Assembly (NCBI GenBank): GCA_022701365.1
Contig: JAKUHH010000026.1
Coordinates: 186,001-250,000 of the forward strand
Reading direction: 5' to 3'
From: Mycocentrospora acerina
Taxonomy: Eukaryota; Ascomycota; Dothideomycetes; Pleosporales
Length of the DNA stretch: 64,000 nt
Both the position numbers and the translations under genes were made by a program. Positions 32,946-46,210 of the stretch are shown one piece after another (within the stretch, counting starts at the first letter, position 1; every line of letters begins with the position of its first letter). The notes under the pieces were generated by a model that was given only the letters and a program-made list of their open reading frames with translations, was not told the origin of the DNA and made no database searches.

Positions 32946-33416
32946 GGGGAATTGGTAGTTTAGCAGATCGCTTGAAGAGTCGCGTTGACGTGGTGTATCA
33001 ATCTTGTAAATCTATCTTATCAGGGACTCGGATTTTGTTAAATGAAGACCATACCAGGCTATGCTTTTGCGACTCCTTTTCTAAGCTTGTAACACGAAGT
33101 GAAATCTACAGTGTTGTAAGAACGATGTCATAAATTCCTGTCGATACGTTTATACAATGTTGCATCAACAGCTATCCTTGCTTACCTCGTAGCATTCCTG
33201 GTTCTATGAAAAACTTTGTCAGAAATCAAGAGCGATGCAAGAACGAGGTATTTGAAATTGAATTCCAGGTTAGCTTTTCAAAATGAATAATCCCAGGACC
33301 GTTGCGCCACCAGCTTTTTAGAAGAAGAAAATGCTGTAAAGTAATCATGATATCCTCGTACAACTCATTATAAAGTTCTCCAATTTACCACTGAATGCTG
33401 TACTCAACAACCAAAA
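32946..33416. other. Intergenic, convergent 3' ends
   Basis: 471 bp, AT-rich, between the GNAT stop and the stop of the large minus-strand STAND gene. Nothing recognised. Confidence 0.5.
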
Positions 33417-36400
33417 CTATGCGCCGTTCTGTGGATGCTTCTGAGCGTGCAAGATCAACTTGTCGCTGCCAAAAGCCCAGTCCTTGATACCCGCAAATTC
33501 ACCTTCCTTGCTCTCCGCCTTGCCAGAGCCAAATGACTTCGCATCCCACCTCTCAACACCCTGTGCGCCCTTCCAGGAGTGCTCACTGCCAAAGGTGCGG
33601 AAGACCTGTGCATTGAGACGAGTGTACTCCTCTTGCGACTTGGGCCAGTTACCCAGTCGCTGGTATGCCAGCTTCAGGAGGTTCAAGTGACGAAGCGCCA
33701 CGGCAGGCCTGTCGATATTCTCAGCATCCAGCGCCTTGCTCTGCTGTCCGCTCAGCGTAGCAACGTTAACGCCTTCCTTAGCGAGCAGGTATGCAGTAGC
33801 CTCATCCTCGTCATCCTCTTCGTCATCCGCATCGCGCACTACAACACGCAGAATGTCTTCATGAACACCCATGGCCTTCTTGAAGTAGTCATGGGCGAGC
33901 GACGCAGTCTTGGGGTCCGAAGCGGCCTTGGCCTGGTAGGACTGGCCAGTGCTTGTGTAAAGCTGGGCGAGCAGCTCGTACGTCTCGATTGTGACGGGAG
34001 CTCGGGGCCCGTGAGCACGTCGCATGTTGTATGCGATGTCTTCGGCAAGACGAATGGCTTTGGCGGGGAGGCCGGCAAGGTAGCGAGCGCAGATGAGGCG
34101 GCGACCGAGATTGAGTAAGACTTCTGCAGGCCAGGTTCGTTGAGCATCGCGTGTGTGCCAAAGGGTCCTGAGCAACCACTGCGTGTGATGTTAGTATTTT
34201 GTGGAAGTACTGGTATACCAGGAAGAAGTAACTCACCTCGAGCGTTTCGTAATCTTCTTGTTCGCCGAGTAACGCGGACAAATTGCTGAGCTCGAAAAGC
34301 TGGATTTGAGCAAAGTTGACTTCCAACTTCTTGCAAATGTCCAAAATTTTCTTGACGATACGGTTAGAAAGATCTAATGTCTTCTTACGAAGAGCAGGGT
34401 CAGTTGTTTTCTCGCCATTGCGGCCAACAAGCAAAGATGCAAGCTTGAAGCCGAGACTGATAGACCTGGGTCCATTGTAACCGTCATGTTTGCTGGCAAA
34501 CAAGAAGCCAAGGTTGGCCACGTCGAACGCTTCGGAAAACTTCTTAGCATTTGTGAGTTTTGCAACACTATCATTACTAGCAAGAATAACGGATCTGTTG
34601 AAATCCTTGTTGCGGCCGTTACCGAGGTAGTCCAAAATGCCGATCAGGAAGATACGTGGTGATTCTTTGCTGAGAGTGTTCAGATCCTGAGCGTCGCGTT
34701 TAACGAAGAGACCGACTGCTTGATCTTCAACAACCGTGATCATCTCCTTCTGGCCGTTCCGGTGTAGGAACCATCGTAGAGGAGCAGCAGCCAAGAGAAT
34801 ATTAGTCAAGCTCTCATTGTTCAGCAGAGTGTTCCTGAACTGCTCGAAGTATATGTACTCCATAGTAAGATCAGCCAAAATTTCAGCAAAAGTGATGGAT
34901 AAATCTTCACGTAGGTTGTACTGGAAAGAAGCGAGGAAAGCCAAAGCCGAGCGGCTGCTCTTAGTCAAGTCGAAGGACCACTTCGAGGCATACCGGGACT
35001 CCTTAGCACAGATCTGGCGGTGCAGTTCCTGAACAAGGCTGTGCGCAGTGCTCGTCTGCTCACAGGCCTTAAAGCTATAGGCAATCGAAGCTGCAGACTC
35101 GATCATCTTCTGGCTTGACGTTTCCTTGGAAATGACCTCAGAGACAGCAATCGTGAGCTGCTTGACCGCAACCTCTGATTTCTGTTGACGGTGATACAAC
35201 AAAGCAAGCTCGCGTAACTGAGTGAGTGATGACTCGTGAGAGTAGCCATACTGCTTCTTTGTCTCTGTAAATTGCTCTTCAGTCATACTCAGAGCACGCT
35301 GAACGCTTTCAGCTTTAGTAGAGGAAGAAGCCGATGAGTGCATTTGGCGGATATAAAGTGAAGAGAGCGCCTGTTTAATGTCCGTAGTACTTGTCTTCGT
35401 AGTAGTGACCTTCGAAGATTTTGACACTGACTCGTATAGGGAGATTGCAAGAGAGAGATGTTCCTCACTACGCTGGCTTACTTGGGCAAGATACAATGTG
35501 GCTTCCACGGCAATAGTGGATTCCGCGCCAAATGTCGAAACCGCTGTCTCACGATGCTCCTTAGTGACTTGATACATGGATTCGTACGTAGCCTTTGTTT
35601 CTGCGAGGCACTGGTAGTAGCGCTCGTAAAGCGACGAAACAAACTTGGTATCGCTGAAAATCTGATGCTCCTTGGTCTTGCGAACATATGTGTTCCACAG
35701 AACGCGGTAAATTGTAACAGCCTCGGCGTATCGACGATCCTCAGAGTAAGTGTTGGTGACAATGATGATTGCATCCAAAGCATCCTTGTGGCAGACTTCA
35801 GAGTCCTTATTGAGACTTGTGATGATCTGCAGGTAGTAGTCAATCCAGTAAGGATGGTTCCTGGGATGATTCTGACACCTTCTTGCCAAGATGTACAGTG
35901 TCCGAATAGTCAGTTCGTGGGAAGGTCCAAGCCGAGCGCGATAGGTCACAAGTATCTCCTGGAAGATGCTAATGGCTTTGTCTGCGTAGCCATGCTTGTC
36001 GTAAAACGTAACCAAATATGTCTTGGCTTTCTCGAAGATGGTTTTATCCACATTCTGTGTAACCAAGGTAGCTCGGAAGAAGCGGCTGTAGGTATCTTCC
36101 ACCTTCTCAAATTGTCTGGTTTGTATATATACCTCAGCAAGGCGCTCGACTAGTTCAACAGACTCTTGTGTGAAGGTAGACGTCATGACAACATCGTGAA
36201 TAGAGCTGGAGAGGAAAGAAGACCAGGTCCTCTTCAAGGTCGCATGTATGACACTGATGGCTTCAGTGTAACTCTTCTTTTCAATGTACTGTGTGACAAG
36301 TTTCTTCGCAAGCGCGATGGTACTAGAATCAACAGTCTTGGATGACTGAATGATAGAGAAGAAAACATCCTGGAATACAGATTCCGAAACCGTACTTGTA

Positions 36401-39400
36401 GTCTCGGTGACACTAGATGAGCTAGCTAAGCTCTGTTTAACCAGCTCGGTCGATGTCTCCGAAATCTTGTATCGAGTTAGTGTTGTCAATAAGAAGTTAC
36501 TCAAAGAAGAACCTACCTCGCTGCTGATCTCGCGAGAGAAATGAGACTCCTCCTTACGCACGCTCTTAAAGTAGGAACTTGCAAACTTGAAGACAGATAA
36601 GGCCTGGGTATATGAGCCAATGCTCTTCATCTCTTTAGCAACAACCGTTAGTCGTGAAACGATCGACTCTGCGAATGACACCTGATGCTGAGAGTATTGC
36701 TCCCAGACACAAGTGAGAATGGCAGCAGATTCGCTGGTTCGCTTTTGCGTTTTCAGGAACTGAGAATATGTCGTTGCAATCTCAATATTCTTCTCGTGCC
36801 ATTCAACAGACTGAACGGTGCGACACGTGGAGGAAACTTCCATCCAGAGCTCCACATAGGTCTTTTCTGCCAGTGCAAATTCCTTACGAGATAGATATGA
36901 TTCAGCTCGTCTCAAGTAGATAGCAATTGACGCAAGGGTGATTTGTTGAAGTTGGTCGTCATCTTCCTCCTCCTCATCAAAGAACCCATGTGTGAAGGTA
37001 TCAATGTGGCCCTTATCTTTACCTCTGCTGAGCGTCACACCGAGGCTGCCTTGGACTTCTCGAGATTGGACAGATCCTCGACCATATTGCTGGATGACTG
37101 CTTCCTGAATAAGGCGGTAAATCTCTACCGCACGCTCTTCCTCGTTGATTGAAACGTAAAGCTCGGCAAGAAGCTTACGGGTTTGAATGACCAACTCGGA
37201 TGTGCTACCATACTGGCGCTCGTACGCAGTAATGAGGACAGTCAGGATTTCTTCGCGGTGCGTCATGATTTCTGTGCGAGAGGTAGTCGTCAGAGTTTCG
37301 GTAATCCTGAGGAAGTGATTGATGCACTCGAGTGTCAAGGGGTGAATATCACTTAGGACTTTGCGAGCGATGGTGATGGAGTAGTAGAAGTATTTCTGAG
37401 CGTCTTTGTTGACGGTTAGCAGGAGATAGCTTGTAGCAATACCCAAGTAAGTCTGAAGAACGGAGGGGTGGTTAACAGTGAAGACAGCTCGGCGAATAGT
37501 TCCCACAAGCTTGTGAAGCTCGATTGCTCGAGGGGTCGGAAGCTCACTGTTCCAGGTTAACTGTTCTAAAATAGGTAAGAGCGTAGTTGAAGGCAATGCT
37601 TTCTGCAAGCCGGCATTAGGCTTATACTCTTCATTGGGCTTCGGGGCCAATGGAGATTGCTGAAGGTGAAGTACCCAGTATCGCGTCGTATATTCAAGGA
37701 ACGGATGCTTCCGGAAGAGACGGTCAGCAGTCTCGACATCAGATTCATCGACCCAACGAGGCTCAGTCTCTTCACTCAAGGTTATCTTTGCGTACGTGAG
37801 AACTCTGAGCAGCAGGTCTGTCTCGCTCTCCTTGAGTGGTATAGAGATCTTGTTTTGCTGGGCGAAAGTGTGTAGAGCAGCGTGGATAAGTGGATGCTTG
37901 AAACGTACGATACGCTCGTGCAGGGTTAGGAGGGGCTTGAGTGTGTTGAGAATTCCATTCACATTGATACCCGTGTTGGAAAAAGTTCCATGCTGAACGT
38001 CAACTGTGAAGAGAGTGCGAATCTCGTCGATGGTGAGTGGTCGCTCTGCTGCAAGGATCCACGAAAGCAGAGTCTTCCCATGACTATCTGGGTTGATTGC
38101 GGTGTACACTTTCAAGACGAGGTCGCTGATAGAAGGCTTGGAAGTTTCAAGGCCGTCCAGAGTCTTGGTAAGAGCCTCGGGAGATTTCTGCGTGTTCAGT
38201 GTTTCACACGCAAGAACAGTCCACAAGAAGGACCCGTTAGCTGCTTGGACAATTCGGTCCAGCATAGTCTCTTGGTCGTATGATCGCTGGCCATTAAAGT
38301 GGTTGTTATGAACGAGCACTTTCAAAGCAACAGCATGAATATCGTCGCGAATATCATCACGAGTAATTTGATGATGCGACCCCTTCAGGCTTGGAGTCTT
38401 GATTAAAGACGACAACGTAATCAGTCTCACTCCATGGGCTTTGTTGGTGATATTAACCAATTTCTCGAGCAATACAGCAGGGCTGATAGCGCCACTGGCC
38501 TTGATCGAAGCCGACTGAGACTCGGAAATCTCATCCAGACCATCCACGACGATGACAAGTTCGTTTGATTTCTTGACAGGCTCTTGAAGGGTTTTGGCAA
38601 ACGCTTGCCAGAGATGCTCTTCATAGTGTTTGATGTCGCCCGCAACTCTGCACTCTTGGTAGGCTTGGAAGAGCGCATAGTACATTGCCATGTTTCCAAT
38701 CCTCAGATTGAGTAATTGAAATAAGAGAGACTTCACTACAGCAAGCGAAGTGGCAGTCGTTGGAATGTCTGGGGAGAGAGAACAGAACAGTGTGTCGAAC
38801 TGTTTGCGGTTCACAGGGCGCTGTAGGCGCTCAACAATGGACCCCGCCAGCGTTGTTTTTCCGGCTCCTGGTTGACCAGTAATCAACAGAAAACTGTCAT
38901 CACCCTGTATGAACCTCGAAAGACTCTTTTGGAACCACAGGCACGTAAAATCGGCCTGTTGGTCGACAAATGTAGAGTGGTCTCTGTTGAGCGTGGCCAG
39001 AACCCTGTCCTGTGGATCCAGCCAGTTGCTGAGAACTTTGACGTCAACAGCTACGGATGTCAGAAAACACATCAGTATAGTTCAATCCAAGGTACATACC
39101 TTCTCCCTCTTCAAAATCTGCCTTGTCGATCTGGGAACCCCAGATAAGCTCAACAACTGAACTTTGTCGTGAGCTAAATGTCTCTATCGTGCTACCGAAG
39201 AGCTCGAAAATGTCAAAACTAGTAGCGTCTGAGGTCATGCCTGCTTTTGTCAGTAGTGAACTACTATTTTGGGTAGGATCTTACCATTGACTGTCTTGTA
39301 GAACTTGATAGCGACATCAGCCACTAGCGATAAGAGATCAGTGTACAGCAGGCAAAGCTGTTCTTGGATCTCCGATGTAGCTGCCAGCAGCTCTGAACGG

Positions 39401-40645
39401 TGCAGGACCGAAGAAAACGATCTCGCAAACTTGTAGAAGACCGAGAAAGCCTTGTCTAATGCTTCTGAATTGTGGTGGCCGAGCTGCTCTAGCTTAGTTG
39501 TGAACCCTTATCAAATGTGATGGTACATACTGTTAAGAGGAGCTGTGCATGTCCATACCCAACGGCAGCGGCGGCACTGCTATCAAGAGCAAAAGCTTGG
39601 ATAGCCTGGTCGAAGTTGTGAAGTTGCTCGGCAAAGTAGAGGGCCCGAATAAGCACTTTGTCCCATCGACTTCCCTTGTGAGGCAAAGTCGTCAGGCGTT
39701 CTGATCTAATCCATTCGAGGAACTTGACATAAGAAACATTTGAAATTTCTTGATATGCGCCGACGCCCAACTCAGCCAGGCTTCTCTTCTTCAGAGAACT
39801 GGCCGATTCTTGGACGAACCTGATCTTGTTGCTATTGGCACTACTGGTATGTCTGTTGACCGACCTTATTGCGCTGAAGTTTCCACTAAGAGCGCGAGAG
39901 GAGGTGAATGATGGCAATCGCCCTTGAGGGCGCAACGCAGGCTTCGGTGAACCCAGGGGGCTCAAAGAGGCATTGAACCCATTCGAACTATCGAACCTAG
40001 TGGTTGCAGATAGCTGTGACGATACCATGATGGGCGACTGGGTTGGGCTGATAATTTTACGTGGGGCTGTGTCAATGGCGAAATGGCTCAATACAGCTGG
40101 GCTTATCGATGATTTAGTATGAAGAGGCGCAACAGGTCGGAACTGTGGTCTGATGCTCTCTGCTTGAGGCTGTTCCTTAGCTTTAGGAAGGTAAGCTACA
40201 GCGGGCGCGTGACGAACCTGCGACAGGCTTGGAGAATTCGCTTCTGCAGATGTAGATATTGGCGTAGAATTACTGGTTGAAGGCTCAGGTGTGGTAGGAC
40301 GTCGTGAGCTTTCTGAAGATGGTAGAGCAAGTCTGAACGCCGGTGGGGGGATGGGTAAGGATGTTGTAGAGTCCGCGATGGAACTAGCAGCTGAAGAACG
40401 ACGGAATATGGATCGCAGAGACTTTGGTCTCTCTATACGATTCGGACTGCCCTTCACTGAAGACGGAGTGTTGGGTGCTGTGGTGGAGGATTCACGAGTT
40501 GACAAAGAGTACTCGCTATCAATTGATGTATTATCAGGATCCTGGGCCTTTTTTTTCCTGCTCTTTCCTAAGAGAAAAGTATCAGCATACCCAGTGGGTG
40601 GATGACGAGAATGGTAGGCAAACCGAGAGATCTGAATCCTAACAT
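33417..40645 (-). CDS. Very large NACHT/STAND NTPase with a long TPR-like C-terminal region
   Basis: Six exons on the minus strand: 40645-40624, 40567-39531, 39492-39285, 39240-39100, 39050-34237 and 34178-33417. Introns are 56, 38, 44, 49 and 58 bp. The product is 2,327 residues. Residues 1-~270 are Ser/Pro-rich and disordered. About 280-440 is a helical domain (YVKFLEWIRSERL; GHAQLLLTLEQLG; CLLYTDLLSLVADVAIKFY) like the bundle that precedes NACHT in many fungal STAND proteins. The NTPase has Walker A GQPGAGKTT (Lys534) and Walker B LVIVVDGLDE (634-643). From ~900 to the end are helical TPR/kinesin-light-chain-like repeats (e.g. SELVIQTRKLLAELYVSINEEERAVEIY; HELTIRTLYILARR). It is probably a signal-transducing NLR-like switch; the trigger and output are unknown. 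The tiny first exon and the 38-bp intron are the least certain parts. Confidence 0.85.
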
Positions 40646-43600
40646 AGAGAATGAACAGACGTGACGTAGACTATATACTCAATCTTTCCGCGAGGGTTTT
40701 CAACTATAAATGCTAGATTACCTGCGCGTACTATTCAGCTGAAGAGTGGGGTATCTGCACCAGTTTCAGCCCGCAATGTCCTTTTTGTGAAGACGGATGG
40801 TGATCCAACTGTAGTGTTCATTGGCAACAGGATGAGCTAGGATGAGCTCTCCAAAGGAGTCCAGGATGAGCTTCGAGCCTATCATGCAGGGAGTTAGGCG
40901 ATTATGCAATATGTGGATCTTGTTGTGGTTCACTCAGCAGTAGTGGCTTGCATGCTGCGCAAGTTTGTCTCCTAAGACGCACCAACAGCGTAGATCGAAA
41001 TGCTCTTCGGTTGGGACAAGCTGCAGAACCCAGATGATTTGGGCGCCTATCATGACCAATGCGTGAGATGTTCTCCGCTACAGCATTCATTTGGAGTAGC
41101 TGAATATTAAGCAAGGTCAACTCAGCTCACATCTTTGCAGTACAAAAGCCACAAAACGGCTCGGTAAGCGTGCTCCTGAGACGCTTGCTTTTGCGCTATT
41201 TCTAGTATCGTTGAAAGCTGTTCCGAAGCAAGGCTGTTGCTTCAGCTATGTTTTTTAACGCCACAGTTCGTGTACGGCATAGCCGACAGCAAAATGCATC
41301 CTTGAGTTTCATATTCTGACAGCCGCTGCAAGGACCTCAGCTCCGATGGCGTTTTCAGTAATTGTGATGGCTTTGGTAGATATCACTTGTACGCCAAAGA
41401 AGGTTCTTCCCGCTCGGCGGTTCTCCCGCAATGCTGGCTTCGCTTGCCGTCGAGATGCTTATGATTCGCCCTCGCGCAGTCCGAAGCTGACTGAAGTAAA
41501 TTGCCAAGGATTGGCAACAGATCGTAACACCAACCCCACTGATTCCCCTTGGATTGGTTTAGCCTCAGCATGGCCTCTCTCAACTCACTCCGGGAATAGA
41601 TCTGCATCGCTGCGGGTGTTCGCCCGTATGCATTCGATATGATGCCTGCCTGACGCATTTGGATGGCTAGGTCGATATTGAAAATCAAGACTGACTTTGG
41701 TCGATTTCAAGATCCCTGCGAAGCCTTCATTTGTCGACTGCCGTCTGCTGCTCAGCAATAAAATAACACTGCTCCTGTAAATAGTAGTGTGATGCTAGTA
41801 TCTGGGAGAAGATCTCGACAATTCATATTTGCTACCATTCACAGCATTCGTTCAAGGTTCCCATGCAAATGCAGCAGCATTTATTTTCTCCATGTGGACT
41901 ACCTATCATTGCACATGCAGCCTCTAAAGGGTTCGCATCTCCGCACGATAGGACGCGTCATTTGGCATATTTTTGATGCAGTCAGCCTTGCATAATGCCG
42001 GAAGAGCTACCCGAACCAACAAATAGCTTGAAGCCTACTAACTACATCTCAAGATGAGGCTTGAAATTTGATGCAATCGGTCAAATGTGCACGGAGATGG
42101 CGATATTCCTCCTCCTCCCCACATTAAATTTGCCGAACTGCATTGCATCCACCCGAATTCAGAACGTGGCAGGCCGGGCTTGTGACACTTTTCTGTGATA
42201 TCTGATGAACCGTTGAAGACATTGTTTTGAACATGATTACCCATTAACGACTGTGCTGCACGAACGCATGGACACAATATCGTGACGTGGACGATCACTT
42301 TACGATACTTTTGTTGATTCGATCTAATGTCTTAGCAATGCCTTCAATGCGACATCTGCTTTCGATGGTAGTTTTGGTGATCACTTGTCCATGATCGGAA
42401 GACAGATCTGCACATGATTCATGTTGTTTGACGAATACGGTGCGTTTGGATCAAGGATGCAAACTTCCGTAAGCTTCAAAAATCGGATCTGCTCAGCTTA
42501 GTTCGTACGAGCGTGCATGAAGACGCGTACCTGCTAGTCCACGAATAAAGGGAACGGTTAGACGTGCGGGGCGTGTGCAACGAGGTCGGCGAGCTTGATA
42601 TTTGGACGAGAATATGCACCTCAGGCTGCAACATGTAGAGAATAATTACAAAATGTGAAGCCTCCGACATTATATATTCTGCAGTGCCGTTTGTGAGCTT
42701 ACTCGAATTTCCTTTCGCATCCGAACCGACCGCCAACCATTCTTTACACGGTCAGCAAGTAACTCACACCTACCAGCCGTCTAATACTGCGATAAAGGCC
42801 TATGCGCGACATTTGCTTCGAGGTCGAGATGGGATTGAAACAAACGTCAGCGATGCGTCGTCGGATTTGAAAGCCAATCGTTTACACACCATCCGGGAAC
42901 TAAGATCGACGGACCGAAGTATGGAGTTCGTTCCGCGGATTTGGCTTTCGGCTATCAAAAATGTGGACCGACGGTCTCATCCGCACAACTCAAGGATGGA
43001 CTGTCTTATTGTGGAGCGAGCATACCCACACACCAAGAACTTTGTAAGACCAATTAGAGGCCAACGCTAGTTTTGTTTCTTTATTTCTTCCAGAAAAACC
43101 AAGGGAATATGCTCTGACGTATTTCGGACTACGCCTGTTTTACTTATTTGCCTTTGGTTGACTTGTCTCGTGTCCTACACGTCATCTACTAGTAAGAGCG
43201 CATCGCCTGTCTTAGTTGGTATCGTTTGCACATGATCCTTGCTTCCCGACGTACTAGTCTAATCGGATAGCAAATGCAGTATTTATTGCGCAACAGATCT
43301 CAGACTAACAGCAGAGAACGTCAGCGTCAGCCGGGCCGACTTCTGGTATCGCCGTCGCCGTCACCGTCGCCATCGCCATCACTATCGCCGCGGTATCTGT
43401 GTTGTGCAGCTTTGCAACTCTCTAACGATTTCTGAGATGCCTGGATGGACGTGCAACATTGGCTCTGAGTTAAGACCTCTCACCGAAATTGACGATATTT
43501 TGTTTTGTTCTTACAGCATGCATATTTACTTTTGCGGTTTCAACATACACTATTAAAAGTAAGATCAAATTGTGCACCATGGTAATTTGCAATAAGATTT

Positions 43601-44693
43601 GCGTATGCCACTCCAAGTAAGTGGATTATCGTATGCTCGGAATTTTGCACGAGCCGCCAACAACTTGCAGTCCTTGACCACGATTTTTACACTTTAGAAA
43701 GATCAGTTTAGGTAGGCACAAGTGCGCTGCGACTCGCACCTCTCACCAGAGGAAAGGCCTGTTTGCAATTTTCTGTCGCCTTGCAGAACTTTACAATTCG
43801 CACATGTTGAATATCCTTTGGAGGACTCACTACCATCTTTCTAAGATACTGAGGTCAGTAAACGAGAACCAACACACTCTTCGGCCATTCAACTCGAGAC
43901 AGTCAATAGCAACATAGAGGCAGACTCCTTTTAATCAGTGGGCCGACACTGTGTTTCCAAAACAACTACTAGCCCCGTGATGAGGGTAGGATTGGCGATC
44001 ACAACGAACAGCACGTAGTACTGGCATCTTCTAATCATCTTTAGATTGTGTTGATTTATTTGGATATTAGGCCTCGGCAAGAACAGATGCGAAGTAATCT
44101 GCTCTACTCTACAGAACATAGCGTACTACCGGCATATTCGGAGATATCGGGTGGAGGTCGTTTAGACCTAATACAAGAGTCAGGCATCGGTGCAAGAGCG
44201 ACGTTCGATAGGTTTAGGATGTCAATTCTACGATTCAGCGTCTTTGGTGTCAAGTTCAAGCTCAACCAAGAAGCCCTTTTCCCGACTAAAGTTCTGAACG
44301 GCTAATATCTATCCGCTGCTGAGAAGCTCCATTGGCCTTGCGAGACCTGTGGAGAGATGTCACTTGCAACTTGATTAGGAAAGCTACTGGAAAGTTATCC
44401 CCGAGCTTCGCACTTATCCGCATTGTCATGTACCCCGCATTCTACATGCCCCGCTACTTGTGGCGTCCGACCGACCAACCATCAGAGAGGGATTCCATGT
44501 AATCAGTCAGCGTGGAAGACATGCATCCGAGGCAGGCGGGTTGACTCTTCAGGCAAACCGGAACAATTACTCGGGGTCCGCAATCGCTTACTCTATATGC
44601 GATTCCACCTCCCTTTCCAATCTTCACTCTTCAACCTCGTAGCATTCTACACAACATCCACTGGAAGTACCAAAAAGAACCATATAGTTAATC
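40646..44693. other. 4-kb stretch with no supported gene
   Basis: Short ORFs occur on both strands (longest about 130 codons) but have no recognisable domain, no leader signals and no splice-linked continuation. Base composition looks unremarkable rather than strongly AT-biased. A trinucleotide-rich patch lies at ~43,345-43,395. I could not find a transposase or reverse transcriptase remnant. Possible RNA genes cannot be excluded by eye. Confidence 0.5.
43345..43395. repeat. Imperfect CGTCGC/CATCGC trinucleotide tract
   Basis: A run of CGCCGTCGCCGTCACCGTCG-type triplets followed by CATCGCCATCACTATCGCC. It is a short simple repeat inside the gene-free stretch. Confidence 0.75.
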
Positions 44694-45643
44694 ATGTCGC
44701 CCCCATCCGCAATCGAGCCGCAGAGTGGCGACGAAACAAAGCAGAACACAGTTGTGCCCAACGAGCCTGGTTTGAGTTCAAAGGACGGAACGATGAAGTT
44801 GCCATTTCCCAAACCACCAAAGTTTGACGACCCATACAAGGAGCGTGCATACTTGAAAGGTAGACTTGCTGCCGCCTTTCGCATCTTTGGCAAATACGGC
44901 TTCGACGAGGGAGTAGCTGGACATATTACTCTGCGGGTACGTCTGCCCCGTAATGGCAGCGTGGCAAACCATGAATGAGCAATTCCCTAACACATTCCTC
45001 GCAGGACCCCGTCGACCCAACCACCTTCTGGGTCAACCCCTTTGGTGTAGCCTTTAGCCTAATCAAAGCGTCCGACTTGATTCTCGTCAACCACGACGGC
45101 AAAGTCATTGACGGCGGGGAGGTCCGTCTGCTCAACACAGCAGCATACATGATCCACTCGGCCATCCACGCTGCCCGGCCCGACGTCCTCTGCGCCGCAC
45201 ATTCCCACTCCCTCTACGGCCGCACCTTTTGCACACTAGGCCGCACCCTCGACACCACTACCCAAGACTCGTGCGCATTCCACAACGACCACGTGCTGTA
45301 CGACAACTTCCAGGGCGTGGTCCTCGCCGCAGAAGAAGGCCACAGCATTGCAAAAGCCCTGGGCGACAAAAAGGCCGCACTGCTGCAGAATCACGGTTTA
45401 CTGACGGTGGGCAAAAGCATCGAGGAGACGGTGTTTTGGTTCATCAGCCTGGAAAAGTGCTGCCACACGCAGTTATTGGCGGATGCGGCGGCGGCGGGGA
45501 GGGGCGGGGCGACAGTCAAGATTGGCGAGGAGGAGGCCGTGTATACGCACAAGACGATAGGGAGTCCCTTTGCGGGGTACTTTTCAGCAAAGCCGTTGTT
45601 TGATGTGATTCACAAGGAGACTGGTGGGGATTATCTAGAGTAG
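44694..45643 (+). CDS. Class II aldolase/adducin-domain protein
   Basis: Two exons, 44694-44936 and 45005-45643, with a 68-bp intron (GTACGT donor, CCCTAACAC branch, CTCGCAG acceptor), give 293 residues. The class II aldolase/adducin fold begins at RLAAAFRIFGKYGFDEGVAGHITLRDPVDP. It carries the metal-binding histidines AAHSHSLYGRTF and a later LLQNHGLLTVGKSIEETVFW. It most resembles the fungal cytosolic aldolase-like proteins with unknown substrates, not adducin, because no long C-terminal tail exists. The N-terminal ~45 residues are polar. The splice joins GHITLR to DPVDPTTFWVNPFG, a conserved segment. Confidence 0.9.
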
Positions 45644-45861
45644 GCATTTATCAACTTTTACAATTTCAGTCGCATGCGTGCATTACCTTGTGAGAAGAAG
45701 GATTAGATGTCTCTCTTACCTATAGTCAAGATTCAACGGCTGTTTGATTCACTTTTACTATGCCTTTTTCCCAATTTTTTTCCATTTTGTATCTTCTACT
45801 AACCCCTCATATCCAAATGCCATACTGGACTTGCATTGATTAGGGTAGAGTTGTTTTTTTT

Positions 45862-45873
45862 GGGGGGGGGGGG
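45862..45873. repeat. 12-G homopolymer next to a T-run
   Basis: A T-run followed directly by 12 G residues, then TTGTGCAACC. Prone to length error in sequencing. Confidence 0.9.
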
Positions 45874-46006
45874 TTGTGCAACCCTCCTTCTTTTCCTACA
45901 TGCCATCTCAAGCCATGCCATTTCATATCTCACCTAATCTCACCTCATCGTATATCGTCTCACCTCATCTTATGTCGTCTCACCTCGGGCAAATCCTTTC
46001 CCATCA

Positions 46007-46040
46007 CACACACACACACATATATATGTGTATATATACT
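46007..46040. repeat. CA and TATATA microsatellite
   Basis: A (CA)7-like tract runs into TATATATGTGTATATATA. It is a non-coding simple repeat in a convergent 3' region. Confidence 0.85.
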
Positions 46041-46133
46041 TTCAAACACATATCCAACTTAATTTTACCAATCCCCCGTTCGCCCATCTATATATAAGCA
46101 TCCTCCTCGGTACAAACACGAAGCCTGCATCTC

Positions 46134-46210
46134 GAATCTAAGAATCTAAGAATCAAAGAATCTAAGAATCTAAGAATCAAAAAATCTAAGAATCTAAGAA
46201 TCTAAGAATC
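46134..46210. repeat. Short 9-bp tandem array (GAATCTAAG unit)
   Basis: About eight and a half copies of a GAATCTAAG-like unit. Some copies read CAAAGAATC or CAAAAAATC instead of CTAAGAATC, so the array has slightly diverged. Confidence 0.85.

Noticed and set aside
42684..43070. 128-codon plus-strand frame in the gene-free block
   Set aside because: No recognisable domain, no splice-linked continuation, composition unremarkable.
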